Shown: piece after piece, positions 36,079 to 44,963 of the stretch
Position numbering within the stretch: position 1 is the stretch's first letter
Layout of the letters: each line of letters begins with the position of its first letter
Origin: Leptospira_A sp046736045
Lineage (GTDB): Bacteria > Spirochaetota > Leptospiria > Leptospirales > Leptospiraceae
NCBI RefSeq assembly: GCF_046736045.1
Contig: NZ_CP177134.1
Span: 2,790,001-2,854,000, forward strand
Direction of reading: 5' to 3'
Length of the DNA stretch: 64,000 nucleotides
The notes under the pieces: model-generated
What the model saw: the letters and a program-made list of their open reading frames with translations, nothing else
Databases searched by the model: none
Told to the model about the DNA's origin: nothing
Translations under genes and position numbers: made by a program

Positions 36079-36591
36079 TTATTTCTTTTTTGAAGGATTC
36101 GAACTTAAAAATTCATTCAATTTCGAAACTTCATCTGCAAATTCAATTGATTTTATTTTACCTTGCTCCAGAGAAATGAGTGTCAACGAACCTTTTTTCC
36201 GTGGAATGTTTGAACCTACATTTTCATCACGGATCAAATGCATCGTATAAGTATAAGATCTCATTTTAGGTAGAGCTACAAATCTAGTAATCAAAGCCGG
36301 CATTTTGTGGATGTCGGAAATAAAAACTGCTTCCGACTGATTCAATATCGCATCCCCGTCTTTTTCTAAAACACTATGTGCGATTTTACTCGCATCCATG
36401 TCCGAAACAAAAATAATTTTTTTGATATTTAACGAGAGGAGAGCTTCCTTCTCAAATTGATTTGTAAAATTAATTTGAGGAAACAGATCACCTTTATTAA
36501 GAAAATTTTCATCTTCCGCACTTAACGAAGTAGTTACGAGAAAAACTAAAAAATAAAGTAACTTGAAAGAGTAGGGCATTCGAATTTGCAT
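36079..36591 (-). CDS. Secreted hypothetical protein, possibly thioredoxin-like
   Basis: 170 residues with an N-terminal signal peptide (FKLLYFLVFLVTTSLSA, cleavage likely after SLSA). The mature part begins with GDLFPQINFTNQF, a pattern common at the start of peroxiredoxin/TlpA-like domains (strand then loop), and later shows KKIIFVSDMDASK. No catalytic CXXC is visible, so a redox function is unlikely or lost. The start at 36591 or the internal ATG at 36579 are both possible. It is followed on the same strand by the DUF1564-like gene. Confidence 0.6.
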   Translation of the reverse strand: MQIRMPYSFKLLYFLVFLVTTSLSAEDENFLNKGDLFPQINFTNQFEKEALLSLNIKKIIFVSDMDASKIAHSVLEKDGDAILNQSEAVFISDIHKMPALITRFVALPKMRSYTYTMHLIRDENVGSNIPRKKGSLTLISLEQGKIKSIEFADEVSKLNEFLSSNPSKKK

Positions 36592-36657
36592 TCTCTAAAA
36601 TTGATCTTATGCTTAAAAAATACAAGGTATTTGGCGGAATGAAAATGAAATTTTAAA

Positions 36658-36692
36658 GGCCTGATTTTTGCCTCCTAGGCAAAAATCAGGCC
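36658..36692 (-). terminator. Terminator after the TRAP operon
   Basis: A 16-bp perfect stem (36658-36673 with 36677-36692) around a three-base loop, 33 bp after the dctM stop. On the minus strand it is followed by TTTAAAATTTC, a weak T-run. It separates the TRAP operon from the downstream secreted-protein gene. Confidence 0.75.
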
Positions 36693-36724
36693 CATCAAAT
36701 CAAGTAAAATAGAGAAGAAGAAGG

Positions 36725-38032
36725 TTAAGGACTAGGCGTGCTTTCCGCTCCCCCTCCGATTAAACCGAGTGAAATTTCAGGAATCCAGCTTACAAGCATT
36801 AGTCCTATTAGAAATAAAGCAACAATCGGAGCCACCGATTGAATCACCTTACCCAAAGGTTGTTTGAAAATACCGGAAGCAACAAAGAGATTTACTCCCA
36901 CCGGCGGAGTTAAATAACCGATCTCTAAGTTTACAATCATGATAATTCCAAAGTGAACCGGATTGATTCCGTAATTGACCGCCATCGGCGCAAGGAGTGG
37001 TGCCAATACCAAAATCGCACTCATGATATCCATAAACATACCAACGATCAATAGTAGTATGTTTACCCCGATCAAAAAAGTCACAGGACTTGAAATCAGC
37101 CCGGACATCGTAGCGACTAAGTTTTGCGGAATTTCATTTTCAATCATGAACTTGTTCAAGCTGACGGCTAAAATCAAAATCAAAAATAGAATCCCCAACA
37201 TCTCCGCACTTTCCGCCATGATCTTTGGAATTTTAGGAATTTCCAATTCTTTATGAACAAAAACCTCAACTAAAATTGCATAAAATACCGCAATGGCAGC
37301 TGATTCAGTCGCAGTAAAAAATCCCGAATAGATACCACCTAAGATCACGGCAGGCATCAAAAGAGCAAGTGTCCCTTCTTTCCATGCGATCTTTATATCC
37401 GACCAAACCCATTTGCCGCGTTTCACTGTTTTGCCTGCGCGGATAACCGAGTAGAGCATAAGTAGTGACATGAGAAGAATCCCTGGACCGATCCCCGCAA
37501 TAAAAAGATCTGTTACAGATACACCCACCATAATCGCATAAACAATCATCGGGATACTGGGAGGGATGATAATCCCCAAGGTTCCTCCGGAAGCAAGTAG
37601 ACCCATCGAAAAACTAGTCGGATAACCGGCCTTAGTTAATGAAGGATACATCAAACCACCGATAGCGATCAGAGTTACGGGAGAGGAACCGGAAATCGCT
37701 GCGAATATACCGCATGAAAATACAGCTGCAATGGCAAGTCCTCCGGGAATCGGAGCAGTCATTGTTTCCGCAATTCGAATCAAACGACGTGCAATACTTC
37801 CGTGAGTCATTAAATTTCCTGCGATGATAAAAAGAGGAATCGCAAGCAATATCTCTTTATCTCCTGCAAAAAACAAATCCCCGATCACACTATTCAATTC
37901 ATGAAACGATTCTAACGGAGGATCCGGTAAAAAATAGTAACAATATAAAGTAACCGCACCCATCAGTACAATGAGTGGTTGTCTGAGAAAGATCAGTCCT
38001 ACAAGTAGCGCTAGAATTCCCCAAGGACCCAT
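36725..38032 (-). CDS. dctM: TRAP transporter large permease (DctM-like)
   Basis: 435 residues with about 12 hydrophobic segments. Typical blocks include AGNLMTHGSIARRLI, SGSSPVTLIAIGGLMYP, and GGTLGIIIPPSIPMIVYAI, and near the end NLEIGYLTPPVGVNLF. It is the sodium-coupled permease subunit that moves the substrate delivered by the periplasmic DctP-like protein. It directly follows dctQ (sharing the base at 38032) and is the last gene of the operon. Substrate unknown; carboxylates are most common. Confidence 0.95.
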   Translation of the reverse strand: MGPWGILALLVGLIFLRQPLIVLMGAVTLYCYYFLPDPPLESFHELNSVIGDLFFAGDKEILLAIPLFIIAGNLMTHGSIARRLIRIAETMTAPIPGGLAIAAVFSCGIFAAISGSSPVTLIAIGGLMYPSLTKAGYPTSFSMGLLASGGTLGIIIPPSIPMIVYAIMVGVSVTDLFIAGIGPGILLMSLLMLYSVIRAGKTVKRGKWVWSDIKIAWKEGTLALLMPAVILGGIYSGFFTATESAAIAVFYAILVEVFVHKELEIPKIPKIMAESAEMLGILFLILILAVSLNKFMIENEIPQNLVATMSGLISSPVTFLIGVNILLLIVGMFMDIMSAILVLAPLLAPMAVNYGINPVHFGIIMIVNLEIGYLTPPVGVNLFVASGIFKQPLGKVIQSVAPIVALFLIGLMLVSWIPEISLGLIGGGAESTPSP

Positions 38033-38736
38033 TATTTATTCCCCCTGATTTCCGTGTCGGAAAGTTTCCACTGCTCTTTTTCAGCAGCTTCCAAAGCTTC
38101 GGTTGCTTCATTTACATCACTTGGGGTAAGTTTTGGAAAGATTGCATAAGCTAAATGGCGAAGTCCCATAGAAGTGAATACATAAGGGAAAATCATTTGA
38201 ACTTTCCATAATGAAATCTCCGTTACAGGGTTCACTTCATCCAATTCGATACTTTCCCAAACGTAAAGAATCGAAAGGTAAGATAAAAATAGAAAAAATG
38301 CAGAGATTGTGATTTGTTCCGCAATTTTTACATAAGGAATGAATCTTTTAGGAATTGCTTTGTCGGCTATTTCAGGGCGAAGGTGTGATCCTTTAGCGCT
38401 TGCTAAAGCAGATCCGAACAGACCACCCCAAAGCATAAAATAGAGGGAAAGTTTTTGTGCCCAAACGATTCCACCACGTCCTAACAACTCCAATGTTCCT
38501 TGGAGTGCCGAATGGATGGAACCTGATATATACACCGACCAATCACCTAATATTCCCGCGACACTTGTGTTGGGATAAGCATCCAAAATTGCCATAAGCC
38601 AGTTGAATATTTTATCGACTGCCTCACGTTTTGCGACATCAGCAATCATTAAGAAAGTGAGAAGGAGAAAACAAATTCCCCCCGCCCACTTCTCGCCGAA
38701 GCTGAGATAGTTAAGTACTTTTTCGACGAATTTCAT
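38032..38736 (-). CDS. dctQ: TRAP transporter small permease (DctQ-like)
   Basis: 234 residues, longer than the usual 160-200, with four main hydrophobic segments (about 14-32, 95-115, 145-165, 185-205). The region SLYFMLWGGLFGSALASAKGSHLRPEI, read as two blocks, carries the family Gly and the SHLRPE motif comparable to GxHIRVD in other DctQ proteins. An extra loop at about 40-85 (INWLMAILDAYPNT) accounts for the added length. It associates with DctM in the membrane. It lies 35 bp after dctP. Confidence 0.9.
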   Translation of the reverse strand: MKFVEKVLNYLSFGEKWAGGICFLLLTFLMIADVAKREAVDKIFNWLMAILDAYPNTSVAGILGDWSVYISGSIHSALQGTLELLGRGGIVWAQKLSLYFMLWGGLFGSALASAKGSHLRPEIADKAIPKRFIPYVKIAEQITISAFFLFLSYLSILYVWESIELDEVNPVTEISLWKVQMIFPYVFTSMGLRHLAYAIFPKLTPSDVNEATEALEAAEKEQWKLSDTEIRGNK

Positions 38737-38771
38737 CGAGATTCTCCGCGCCCTGAAGGTTTTATTTTTAT

Positions 38772-39782
38772 TTAGTTACCGCAAGCTGCTTTTGCTTTTT
38801 GGATTTTATCGTAAATTGTTTTGGACTGTCCGCCGATTTTACTTACCACTTGACCTGCAACTGCATTGGCAGTGGCTTTAAAACTGGAAAGTTCGGAAGC
38901 ACTTGGTTCATACACTTGAACATCCGCTTTTTTCAAAGTGGCAATCATGTTTTTTTCAATAGCACGTACTGCAACTCTTGCGCTTGGAGCCAAACCATTT
39001 CCTTCACCCATCAGAATTTTCTTTTGGTCGTCATTCAATGTTTCCCAGAACTTTTTGGAATAAACGATTGCTGCCGGTTGATAGATATGACGGGTTAAGC
39101 TGAAGAATTTGATCGCTGTTTGCCATTCCGCTGCGAGAGTGAAAAGTGGAGTGTTATCAAAACCTTCCACAACTCCCGTTTGAAGGGAAGGAAGAACTTC
39201 CGGAATTGCAATCGGGATTCCACTTACACCTAACGCTTTCCAATAAGCAATATGAACTGGGGATTCCTGAATACGGATTTTCACACCTTTCAAATCTTCC
39301 GGAGTTTTTACGAGTTTGGTTTTTGTTCCGATACTTCTGTAACCGTTTTCAGCCCAAGTAACAAAGATTAAACCTTTTGCTTCGAATAATTTTCTGAAAT
39401 CTTCCTGCAAATGATCATCCAATACACAATCCGCTTGTGCATAACTATTGAATAGATAAGGGATTTCAAGCACATTCAATTCTTTGATTGTGTTTGCAAG
39501 CGCACCTGCCGTAAGCCCCGCACCTTGCAGTTTTCCTCGAATGACTTGTTGGAGAATTTCGTTTTCCCCACCCATTTGTCCGCCGGGATAAACCTTGATT
39601 TTGATCTGTCCTCCGGATTCGGAATCGATTTTTTTCTTTATTTTGGCAAGTTCGTTGGTCCAAGGCGATCCTTCCGGAGCAACTGTTGCTAGTTTAACGG
39701 TAGTTGTTTGAGCCGAAATTGCCCCAGCAGTTGCTAAGGCAATCACAGCACATAAAACGGACATTATGCGCTTATTTGTCAT
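38772..39782 (-). CDS. dctP: TRAP transporter substrate-binding protein (DctP-like)
   Basis: 336 residues with a signal peptide cleaved near AISAQ. The mature protein has VKLATVAPEGSPW at its N-terminus, VYPGGQMGGENEI, and GVKIRIQESPVHI, where the Arg after KI commonly contacts the ligand carboxylate; GFDNTPLFTLAAEW follows. It binds a substrate in the periplasm and delivers it to DctQM. The upstream gene in the same operon encodes a TatT-like lipoprotein, so the transporter probably resembles the Treponema TatPT-type arrangement. Confidence 0.94.
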   Translation of the reverse strand: MTNKRIMSVLCAVIALATAGAISAQTTTVKLATVAPEGSPWTNELAKIKKKIDSESGGQIKIKVYPGGQMGGENEILQQVIRGKLQGAGLTAGALANTIKELNVLEIPYLFNSYAQADCVLDDHLQEDFRKLFEAKGLIFVTWAENGYRSIGTKTKLVKTPEDLKGVKIRIQESPVHIAYWKALGVSGIPIAIPEVLPSLQTGVVEGFDNTPLFTLAAEWQTAIKFFSLTRHIYQPAAIVYSKKFWETLNDDQKKILMGEGNGLAPSARVAVRAIEKNMIATLKKADVQVYEPSASELSSFKATANAVAGQVVSKIGGQSKTIYDKIQKAKAACGN

Positions 39783-39810
39783 TTTGTTTTCCTGAATTTG
39801 TAATAAAGTT

Positions 39811-40710
39811 CTAGAGTTCGTCGAGAAGCTTTTTTGCTTTTCGTTGTTCTACAATTTGTTCCGGTTCAATCTCCGGCAAGGATTTAGGATTTCCTTTTAA
39901 AACAAAGTTAAGTTGGTTCTGAAATTTTGTTTCATCACCTTTCAAAAGGCTTTCCGAATAAAGAACTCTCACTGCAAAATAATTAGGGTGTTTTTTGATC
40001 GCTTCCTCAAAAAGTTTTGCCCCTAGTTTTTTGTCTCCTGTAGGAGATAGAGCATTGCTTGTTGCTTCATAACGAAGTGTCGCTGAATAAAAGTATTCTT
40101 TGGCAGGAAGTTGTTTTTCCAATTCTTTTACACGGTTGACCATTGCAGAGAACTTGCTTCTATTTCCAAGAAGGGTAGTGAAACCTACCAGCCTAGACCA
40201 TTTTCCGAGAGATGCGTATCTCCAATAGAGTGAATCAATATCTTCAACAGTTAACGTATCCAAAGCTTTTTCCGGCTCAACACCTTCTGTCAGTTTTTTG
40301 CGGAAAGCGGAGTTCATTGCAAGTCCCGCCTCACACCAGTTCACTGCTGCATCATAAAATTTAACTGATTCTTCCTTTACTGCCGCATCGGAATCTTCAC
40401 CGGTCAGTTTTAACCAAAGATGTCCGTCACCCATCAGATAATTTCCGGTGCAAAGCATCACCTTCACATCAGTATACTGAGGATTTTCGTTTGCGAATTT
40501 TTCTAGTAGCACAAGTGCTTGGCGGAGATCAGCTTCATTTTGTCGGTTCTTCCATAATTTTTCAATTTCCGCTGGAAGTTTCGCTGGAGTTTTTGAGCGT
40601 TCAACCGCTTCTCCGGAAAGTTTAACTTGTCGGGATTTCCCGCAAGCTACCAATCCTAACACCAATAGAGATGCCATCAGTACATTTGACCATTTGTTGG
40701 TTTGAATCAT
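39811..40710 (-). CDS. TatT-like lipoprotein of a TRAP transporter
   Basis: 299 residues with a lipobox LVACGKS (Cys23). The mature part is all helical with TPR-like pairs, for example LRQALVLLEKFANENPQYTD, VKFYDAAVNWCEAGLAMN and GAKLFEEAIKKHPNYFAVR. Position first in a TRAP operon directly before dctP matches the TatT component known from Treponema pallidum (Tp0956 beside the DctP-like Tp0957), which forms a trimer that docks three binding proteins. Here T comes before P. It is presumably anchored at a periplasm-facing membrane leaflet and may funnel hydrophobic ligands. Moderate certainty on the family, high on the operon role. Confidence 0.85.
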   Translation of the reverse strand: MIQTNKWSNVLMASLLVLGLVACGKSRQVKLSGEAVERSKTPAKLPAEIEKLWKNRQNEADLRQALVLLEKFANENPQYTDVKVMLCTGNYLMGDGHLWLKLTGEDSDAAVKEESVKFYDAAVNWCEAGLAMNSAFRKKLTEGVEPEKALDTLTVEDIDSLYWRYASLGKWSRLVGFTTLLGNRSKFSAMVNRVKELEKQLPAKEYFYSATLRYEATSNALSPTGDKKLGAKLFEEAIKKHPNYFAVRVLYSESLLKGDETKFQNQLNFVLKGNPKSLPEIEPEQIVEQRKAKKLLDEL

Positions 40711-40793
40711 ATTTTCATCATCCTCCGATTTCTATTTAAATGAAGTCCCAATTCTCTCAGGTGGGGGAAGGGTTTCAACCCATGTTCTGTGTA

Positions 40794-40816
40794 TTTTTTA
40801 GAAAAAGTCTAAAAAA
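40794..40816 (-). terminator. AT-rich hairpin in the TRAP operon leader region
   Basis: TTTTTTAGA (40794-40802) and TCTAAAAAA (40808-40816) form a 9-bp inverted repeat with a five-base loop. It lies between the small lipoprotein stop at 40886 and the TatT-like start at 40710, so it may end the DedA/lipoprotein transcript or act as an operator for the TRAP operon. A GGGTT/AACCC repeat sits nearby at 40770-40781. Confidence 0.45.
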
Positions 40817-40885
40817 TCTGAAACAAACCTCATCGTTCCGAAGAAAAATACATGTATTTGACGCAAATGCAAGAAAGTTTTATTT

Positions 40886-41362
40886 TTAAGGCAGAATGAT
40901 CGCGTTTGAGGGGCCGGAAACCCGCAACGAGCTGGAATTTGTTTGGGTGGTGAGAGAAAGGCTGATGGCTCTCAGGCTAATGTATTGGCCTGATGCAACT
41001 GTCCTTTGGAAACGACAAACTACTCCGGAACTGGAGACTGCTGCAACAGGATCAATTTCGAAAGTGTATTCGGCAGGTTGGTTGATGAGAACGCTGACTT
41101 GTCCGTTTTGTAAAGTGCAATCACTTCCCGAATTCAAGTCCCCAGGGTTTCTTGCTTCCGATTCCGAGTTCCCTTGAAAAAGCCGATATCCCTGGAAAAT
41201 GATTTCCGGGTTATTGGCACGTACTTTCAGAGTGAAATTTGAATTTCCATTATTGACTGCGCTTACAAGCAAAGGGGGAGCTTGGTTGGAAGCGGAAGTA
41301 GTGTAATTTGTACAATTGATTGAATTAATCGTAAAAACAAGGAAAAGAAGGATTCGAATCAT
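40886..41362 (-). CDS. Small hypothetical lipoprotein
   Basis: 158 residues with a signal peptide ending INSINCT (Cys17). The mature region is Ser/Asn-rich and beta-strand-like (NFTLKVRANNPEIIFQGYRLF, read in two strands), resembling an immunoglobulin-like or fibronectin-type surface domain. Two further Cys (about residues 82 and 116) could form a disulfide. The gene starts 4 bp inside the DedA stop, so it is co-translated with DedA. Function unknown. Confidence 0.7.
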   Translation of the reverse strand: MIRILLFLVFTINSINCTNYTTSASNQAPPLLVSAVNNGNSNFTLKVRANNPEIIFQGYRLFQGNSESEARNPGDLNSGSDCTLQNGQVSVLINQPAEYTFEIDPVAAVSSSGVVCRFQRTVASGQYISLRAISLSLTTQTNSSSLRVSGPSNAIILP

Positions 41363-41991
41363 TGACTGATAGTCGCCTCGGATTTGGATTCATTTCGTTT
41401 TTTTCGCCAAAGATAGAAGATAAAACCAATGACAACCACCGCTACAAGGACCAGTATGATGGTCTGACCCTGGCGGACCCATTTCATCAATTCATTAAAA
41501 TTATGAGCTCCGTAAAAACCCAGGTAAACCCAAATGGGAACGGAAATGGAAGCGGCAAGGCCATCTGTCAGAAAAAAGCGAAGGAAAGAGATCTGACCTG
41601 AGGTGCCCGCAGTGAAAAAAATAGGCATTCGTAGTCCCGGCATAAACCGACCCACAAAAACGACCCATTTCCCGTACTTTTTAAACTGCAATTGAACTTT
41701 TTCGAATCGTTCGGGATGAATCAGCGATTTGAGGATGGGTAATTTCATCGCCCTTTCCCCGTAGTGGCTTCCCAGCCAAAAAACGAAGGAATCTCCGATG
41801 AGAACCCCTGCCATTCCCACAAAGAACATGACATGCACGTTGGTGTAACCTAAACCTGAGATAACTCCTCCTGCAGTCAGGGAAATGTCTTCAGGAACGG
41901 GGAGACCGAAACCACAAAGGATCAGTACTCCGAATACGGCAAAATATCCGTATTGCATAAAAAAGGTTACTAGAGTTTGTAAAAAGTCCAT
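41359..41991 (-). CDS. DedA-family membrane protein
   Basis: 210 residues, typical for DedA (about 200-220). The conserved stretches are CGFGLPVPEDISLTAGG, GDSFVFWLGSHYGERA, and FVGRFMPGLRMPIFFTAG with the Arg residues that are essential in E. coli YqjA/YghB. Five or so hydrophobic segments lie at about 10-30, 50-70, 135-155 and 178-198. DedA proteins are now linked to polyprenyl-phosphate or lipid flipping and membrane potential. It is first in a two-gene unit with a small lipoprotein and is divergent from the dGTPase-like gene by 51 bp. Confidence 0.93.
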   Translation of the reverse strand: MDFLQTLVTFFMQYGYFAVFGVLILCGFGLPVPEDISLTAGGVISGLGYTNVHVMFFVGMAGVLIGDSFVFWLGSHYGERAMKLPILKSLIHPERFEKVQLQFKKYGKWVVFVGRFMPGLRMPIFFTAGTSGQISFLRFFLTDGLAASISVPIWVYLGFYGAHNFNELMKWVRQGQTIILVLVAVVVIGFIFYLWRKKRNESKSEATISQ

Positions 41992-42042
41992 GCGGTGTTT
42001 TATACTGTTATTAGGATTTAACGGAAAAAGGAAAGAGAATTT

Positions 42043-43206
42043 ATGCTAAAAGGAAGACAGGCTTTCCTGGAAGAGGAAGAAAAAAATCTCGCTCCTTACG
42101 CGATGAAAAGCAATACAGCTGCAGAAAGGGTATATGAAGAAGAAGATCATCCTTATCGTCTCCCTTTCCAACGTGATAAAGACCGTATTTTACATTCTCA
42201 GTCCTTTAAACGGTTGGAATACAAAACGCAAGTTTTTGTTTATTCGGTGGGAGATCATTACCGCAACCGGTTGACTCATACTTTGGAAGTTGCAGGAGTT
42301 TCCCGCACGATCGCGAAAGTGTTGGGCTTAAATGAAGATTTGAGTGAAGCGATTTCACTTGCACATGATTTGGGACATTCCCCTTTCGGACATGCAGGTC
42401 AGGAAGCTTTAGCGGATATCATGAGAGGCAGAGGTGGATTCGAGCATAACAAACAATCTCTCCGCGTAGTTCAAAAATTAGAACGTAAGTATCCGAACTT
42501 CCCCGGGTTAAATTTATGTTATGCGACTCTCTCCGGAATTATGAAACACGGAGGAGATTACGATCTTTCCGATTTGAATCTACAGAGAAGGGAAGACGGA
42601 CCGAGCCTCGAAGCACAAATTGTAGATTATGCGGATGAGATTGCATATTCCACGCATGATATTGAAGACGGATTGGAAAAACGATTTTTGAAACTCGAAG
42701 ATCTAATGGAAGTTGAAATTTGGAGAAGGAATTATCTGGAATCCAAGATCAAATTTCCTGCTGCAAAAGACGAATTGATCTTACGTGCTACATATAGAAA
42801 CGTATTAAACGAATTTGTTTCCAATCTGATCACTACAACCGGTTCCAATATATCAAAGTTAGGTGTTTCTTCCGTAAGCGATGTACATAGTGCTTTTCGT
42901 GAAAAAAAAAGAATCGTAGGATTTTCAGACACCCTTTCGGAAGAATTGAAAGAACTCAAACATTTTCTTTGGAATCATTTGTACAGACATCCGGATGTGG
43001 TGCGTATGAGTGAAAATGGAAAGGAAACCATACATTTGCTTTTTCAATACTTTGAAAAAAATCCTTCCAAAATTCCGGATTCCTATCTGGAGAGGGAAAA
43101 AGAAGAGGGAAGGGATCGAATCATATGCGATTATATTGCAGGAATGACCGACCGTTATGCGATTGAAACTTTAAAATCGGAAGGGATATTTTGGCAACCC
43201 TACTAG
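42043..43206 (+). CDS. dgt: dGTP triphosphohydrolase-like protein
   Basis: 387 residues. The HD-domain metal motifs are present: HSQSFKRLEYKTQV, then RNRLTHTLEVAGVSRTIA with the first His, SLAHDLGHSPFGHAGQ with the HD pair, and YADEIAYSTHDIEDG with the last Asp. The length fits the type-2 dGTPase group rather than the 505-residue E. coli Dgt. It hydrolyses dNTPs to nucleoside and tripolyphosphate, influencing dNTP pools. The ATG follows AAAGAGA. It converges with the nucleoside phosphorylase-family gene five bases away, without a visible terminator. Confidence 0.92.
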   Translation: MLKGRQAFLEEEEKNLAPYAMKSNTAAERVYEEEDHPYRLPFQRDKDRILHSQSFKRLEYKTQVFVYSVGDHYRNRLTHTLEVAGVSRTIAKVLGLNEDLSEAISLAHDLGHSPFGHAGQEALADIMRGRGGFEHNKQSLRVVQKLERKYPNFPGLNLCYATLSGIMKHGGDYDLSDLNLQRREDGPSLEAQIVDYADEIAYSTHDIEDGLEKRFLKLEDLMEVEIWRRNYLESKIKFPAAKDELILRATYRNVLNEFVSNLITTTGSNISKLGVSSVSDVHSAFREKKRIVGFSDTLSEELKELKHFLWNHLYRHPDVVRMSENGKETIHLLFQYFEKNPSKIPDSYLEREKEEGRDRIICDYIAGMTDRYAIETLKSEGIFWQPY

Positions 43207-43211
43207 AATGA

Positions 43212-43868
43212 TCATTCGAAAGTATTTGCCCATTCCAAGATTAGATTTTGTAAAGAATTGGAAAACGGGCGCCAGTTTTTTTGCCAGTCGGCAGATCCTT
43301 CGCTTCCTACCTGATTTGTAACGGAAAGAATTGCAAAAAGATTTTGATTCAACCGGTTGGCAATACCTGCAAGCCCGTACAATTCCAGATTTTCCACATC
43401 CAAGTCCGCCCAGCTATCGTTAGGTGGACTGGTTAGGTTTTTTAAAGTCAAGCAAGTAGGTGCATTTGTTTTTTTAGATAGAATCATTCTTTCGGCAAAC
43501 TGGGCTTGTTTTTTCGCAAAACCGGCAAAGTCATTTAATATTTGTTTGTTGTCCTGAAAGGTAAGAGTGCTTTTTTCCTTTAGAATTTGTTTTGTAATTC
43601 CTAAAGTAGCTGCAATTTCCAAATGATCGAACTCGGAAGATACCGCAAAGGAACCGGTAGGGATTTTTGCCCAAGGGTAAGCTCCGCAAGATCCGATAAA
43701 TATTACGGTATCAATTTCCGGATGTTTTAATAAATATTCGAATGTACTAATGCTTGCTTCCAGATTGCCAATGCCAGCTTCCAATAAATGGGGAAACTTT
43801 CCGGATTTTTGGAGCAAATCCATTTCTCCGATAAAGGCACTGCAAAACAGAATCCGGTTAATTGGCAA
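43212..43868 (-). CDS. Nucleoside phosphorylase-superfamily protein (MTA/SAH nucleosidase or futalosine hydrolase-like)
   Basis: 218 residues from a TTG at 43868, chosen because AAAGGA lies four bases upstream; an ATG at 43895 is also in frame, overlaps argC by 38 bp and has no ribosome site. The core has RILFCSAFIGEMDLL at the start, IFIGSCGAYPW as the Gly-rich phosphate or ribose loop, and ENLELYGLAGIANRLN with the Glu that contacts ribose in the family, followed by FAILSVTNQVG. The usual Asp that protonates the base appears replaced by Asn in SVTNQVG, so the substrate is uncertain and activity may be altered. Confidence 0.75.
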   Translation of the reverse strand: MPINRILFCSAFIGEMDLLQKSGKFPHLLEAGIGNLEASISTFEYLLKHPEIDTVIFIGSCGAYPWAKIPTGSFAVSSEFDHLEIAATLGITKQILKEKSTLTFQDNKQILNDFAGFAKKQAQFAERMILSKKTNAPTCLTLKNLTSPPNDSWADLDVENLELYGLAGIANRLNQNLFAILSVTNQVGSEGSADWQKNWRPFSNSLQNLILEWANTFE

Positions 43869-44880
43869 GTAGTCCTTTTGTTTCCGCAAAACCATGCATT
43901 AAATTTAAATTTTGCAAAGCTTGTCCTGCGGCACCCTTCACCAGATTGTCCAGAGCGGAAATGATCACCAAATGATTTTTCCTCATTCTGAATCCGATAT
44001 CTAAAAAATTGGAATTTTGAACTTTTCTGATTTCGACATCTTCCGGTGTAGAAAGGATTCTTAAGAAAGGTTCGTTTTGGGTATTGGCCGAAAGTTTTTC
44101 TTTGACAGTATCTTCCGTGATGCCTTCTGCAAATTGGATATAGATGGTGGAAAGAATACCTCGGTAAACAGGTAATAGGTGAGGAGTGAATACTATGTCT
44201 TTTGTTTCCGTGCCGACAAATGCATATTCCGCGATTTCCGGTTCGTGCTGGTGGGAAAGAATTTTATAAGATCTGAAATTTTCATATACATGAGTATACG
44301 CAAATCCTATTTCTTCCGTTCTTCCTCCTGCTCCGCTGACACCTGACTTCGAATCAATCACGATGGTTGAGGTTATCTTTTTTCTCAAATCTCCCAGAAG
44401 TGCAATCGGTAAAATCGCGGAAGTGGAAAAACATCCCGGATTGGAAACAAAATTTGCATTTTTAATTTTTTCCCGAAATAACTCGGGAATTCCGAAAACA
44501 ACATCTTTCATTTTGTCGAAATGCAAGTGTTTGAATTTATAAGCATTTTCGAATTGAGTTTCATCATGGAGTCTGTAAGCTCCGGAAAGATCGATGACCT
44601 TGTGGCCTTTTGCAAGCAAGGCAGGTGCCATTTCCATGGAAGCTTCATTCGGAGTTGCGAGAACTACCGTCGCTCCGGAAGGAATCTCCGCATCATGTTT
44701 TACAAAGTGAAGGTCGGGCATCCCCGGTTCGCTCGGGAAAACTTCTCTTAAGGATTTTCCATTTACCTGATTTGAGGTAACATGAACTACTTCAAAGCCG
44801 TCATGGCCTGCAACCAAACGGAGTAGTTCTCTTCCTGTGAGTCCGCCTGCACCGATGATTGCTAATTTTGACTTTGACAT
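43858..44880 (-). CDS. argC: N-acetyl-gamma-glutamyl-phosphate reductase
   Basis: 340 residues. The Rossmann motif IIGAGGLTGRELLRL opens the protein and the catalytic cysteine is C150 in SNPGCFSTS, with the later His in SHQHEPEI. It reduces N-acetylglutamyl phosphate in arginine synthesis using NADPH. No other arginine genes lie close by. The 3' end overlaps the nucleoside phosphorylase-family gene, and the gene is divergent from the metallo-hydrolase lipoprotein gene with 83 bp between starts. Confidence 0.95.
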   Translation of the reverse strand: MSKSKLAIIGAGGLTGRELLRLVAGHDGFEVVHVTSNQVNGKSLREVFPSEPGMPDLHFVKHDAEIPSGATVVLATPNEASMEMAPALLAKGHKVIDLSGAYRLHDETQFENAYKFKHLHFDKMKDVVFGIPELFREKIKNANFVSNPGCFSTSAILPIALLGDLRKKITSTIVIDSKSGVSGAGGRTEEIGFAYTHVYENFRSYKILSHQHEPEIAEYAFVGTETKDIVFTPHLLPVYRGILSTIYIQFAEGITEDTVKEKLSANTQNEPFLRILSTPEDVEIRKVQNSNFLDIGFRMRKNHLVIISALDNLVKGAAGQALQNLNLMHGFAETKGLLAN

Positions 44881-44963
44881 AAATAGAGATCCTTGTCTTG
44901 AATGTCTTTTATTTTAGACGGGGCTGTCAATTCTGAAATCGCTTGGTCTAAAGAGGTACGTTT

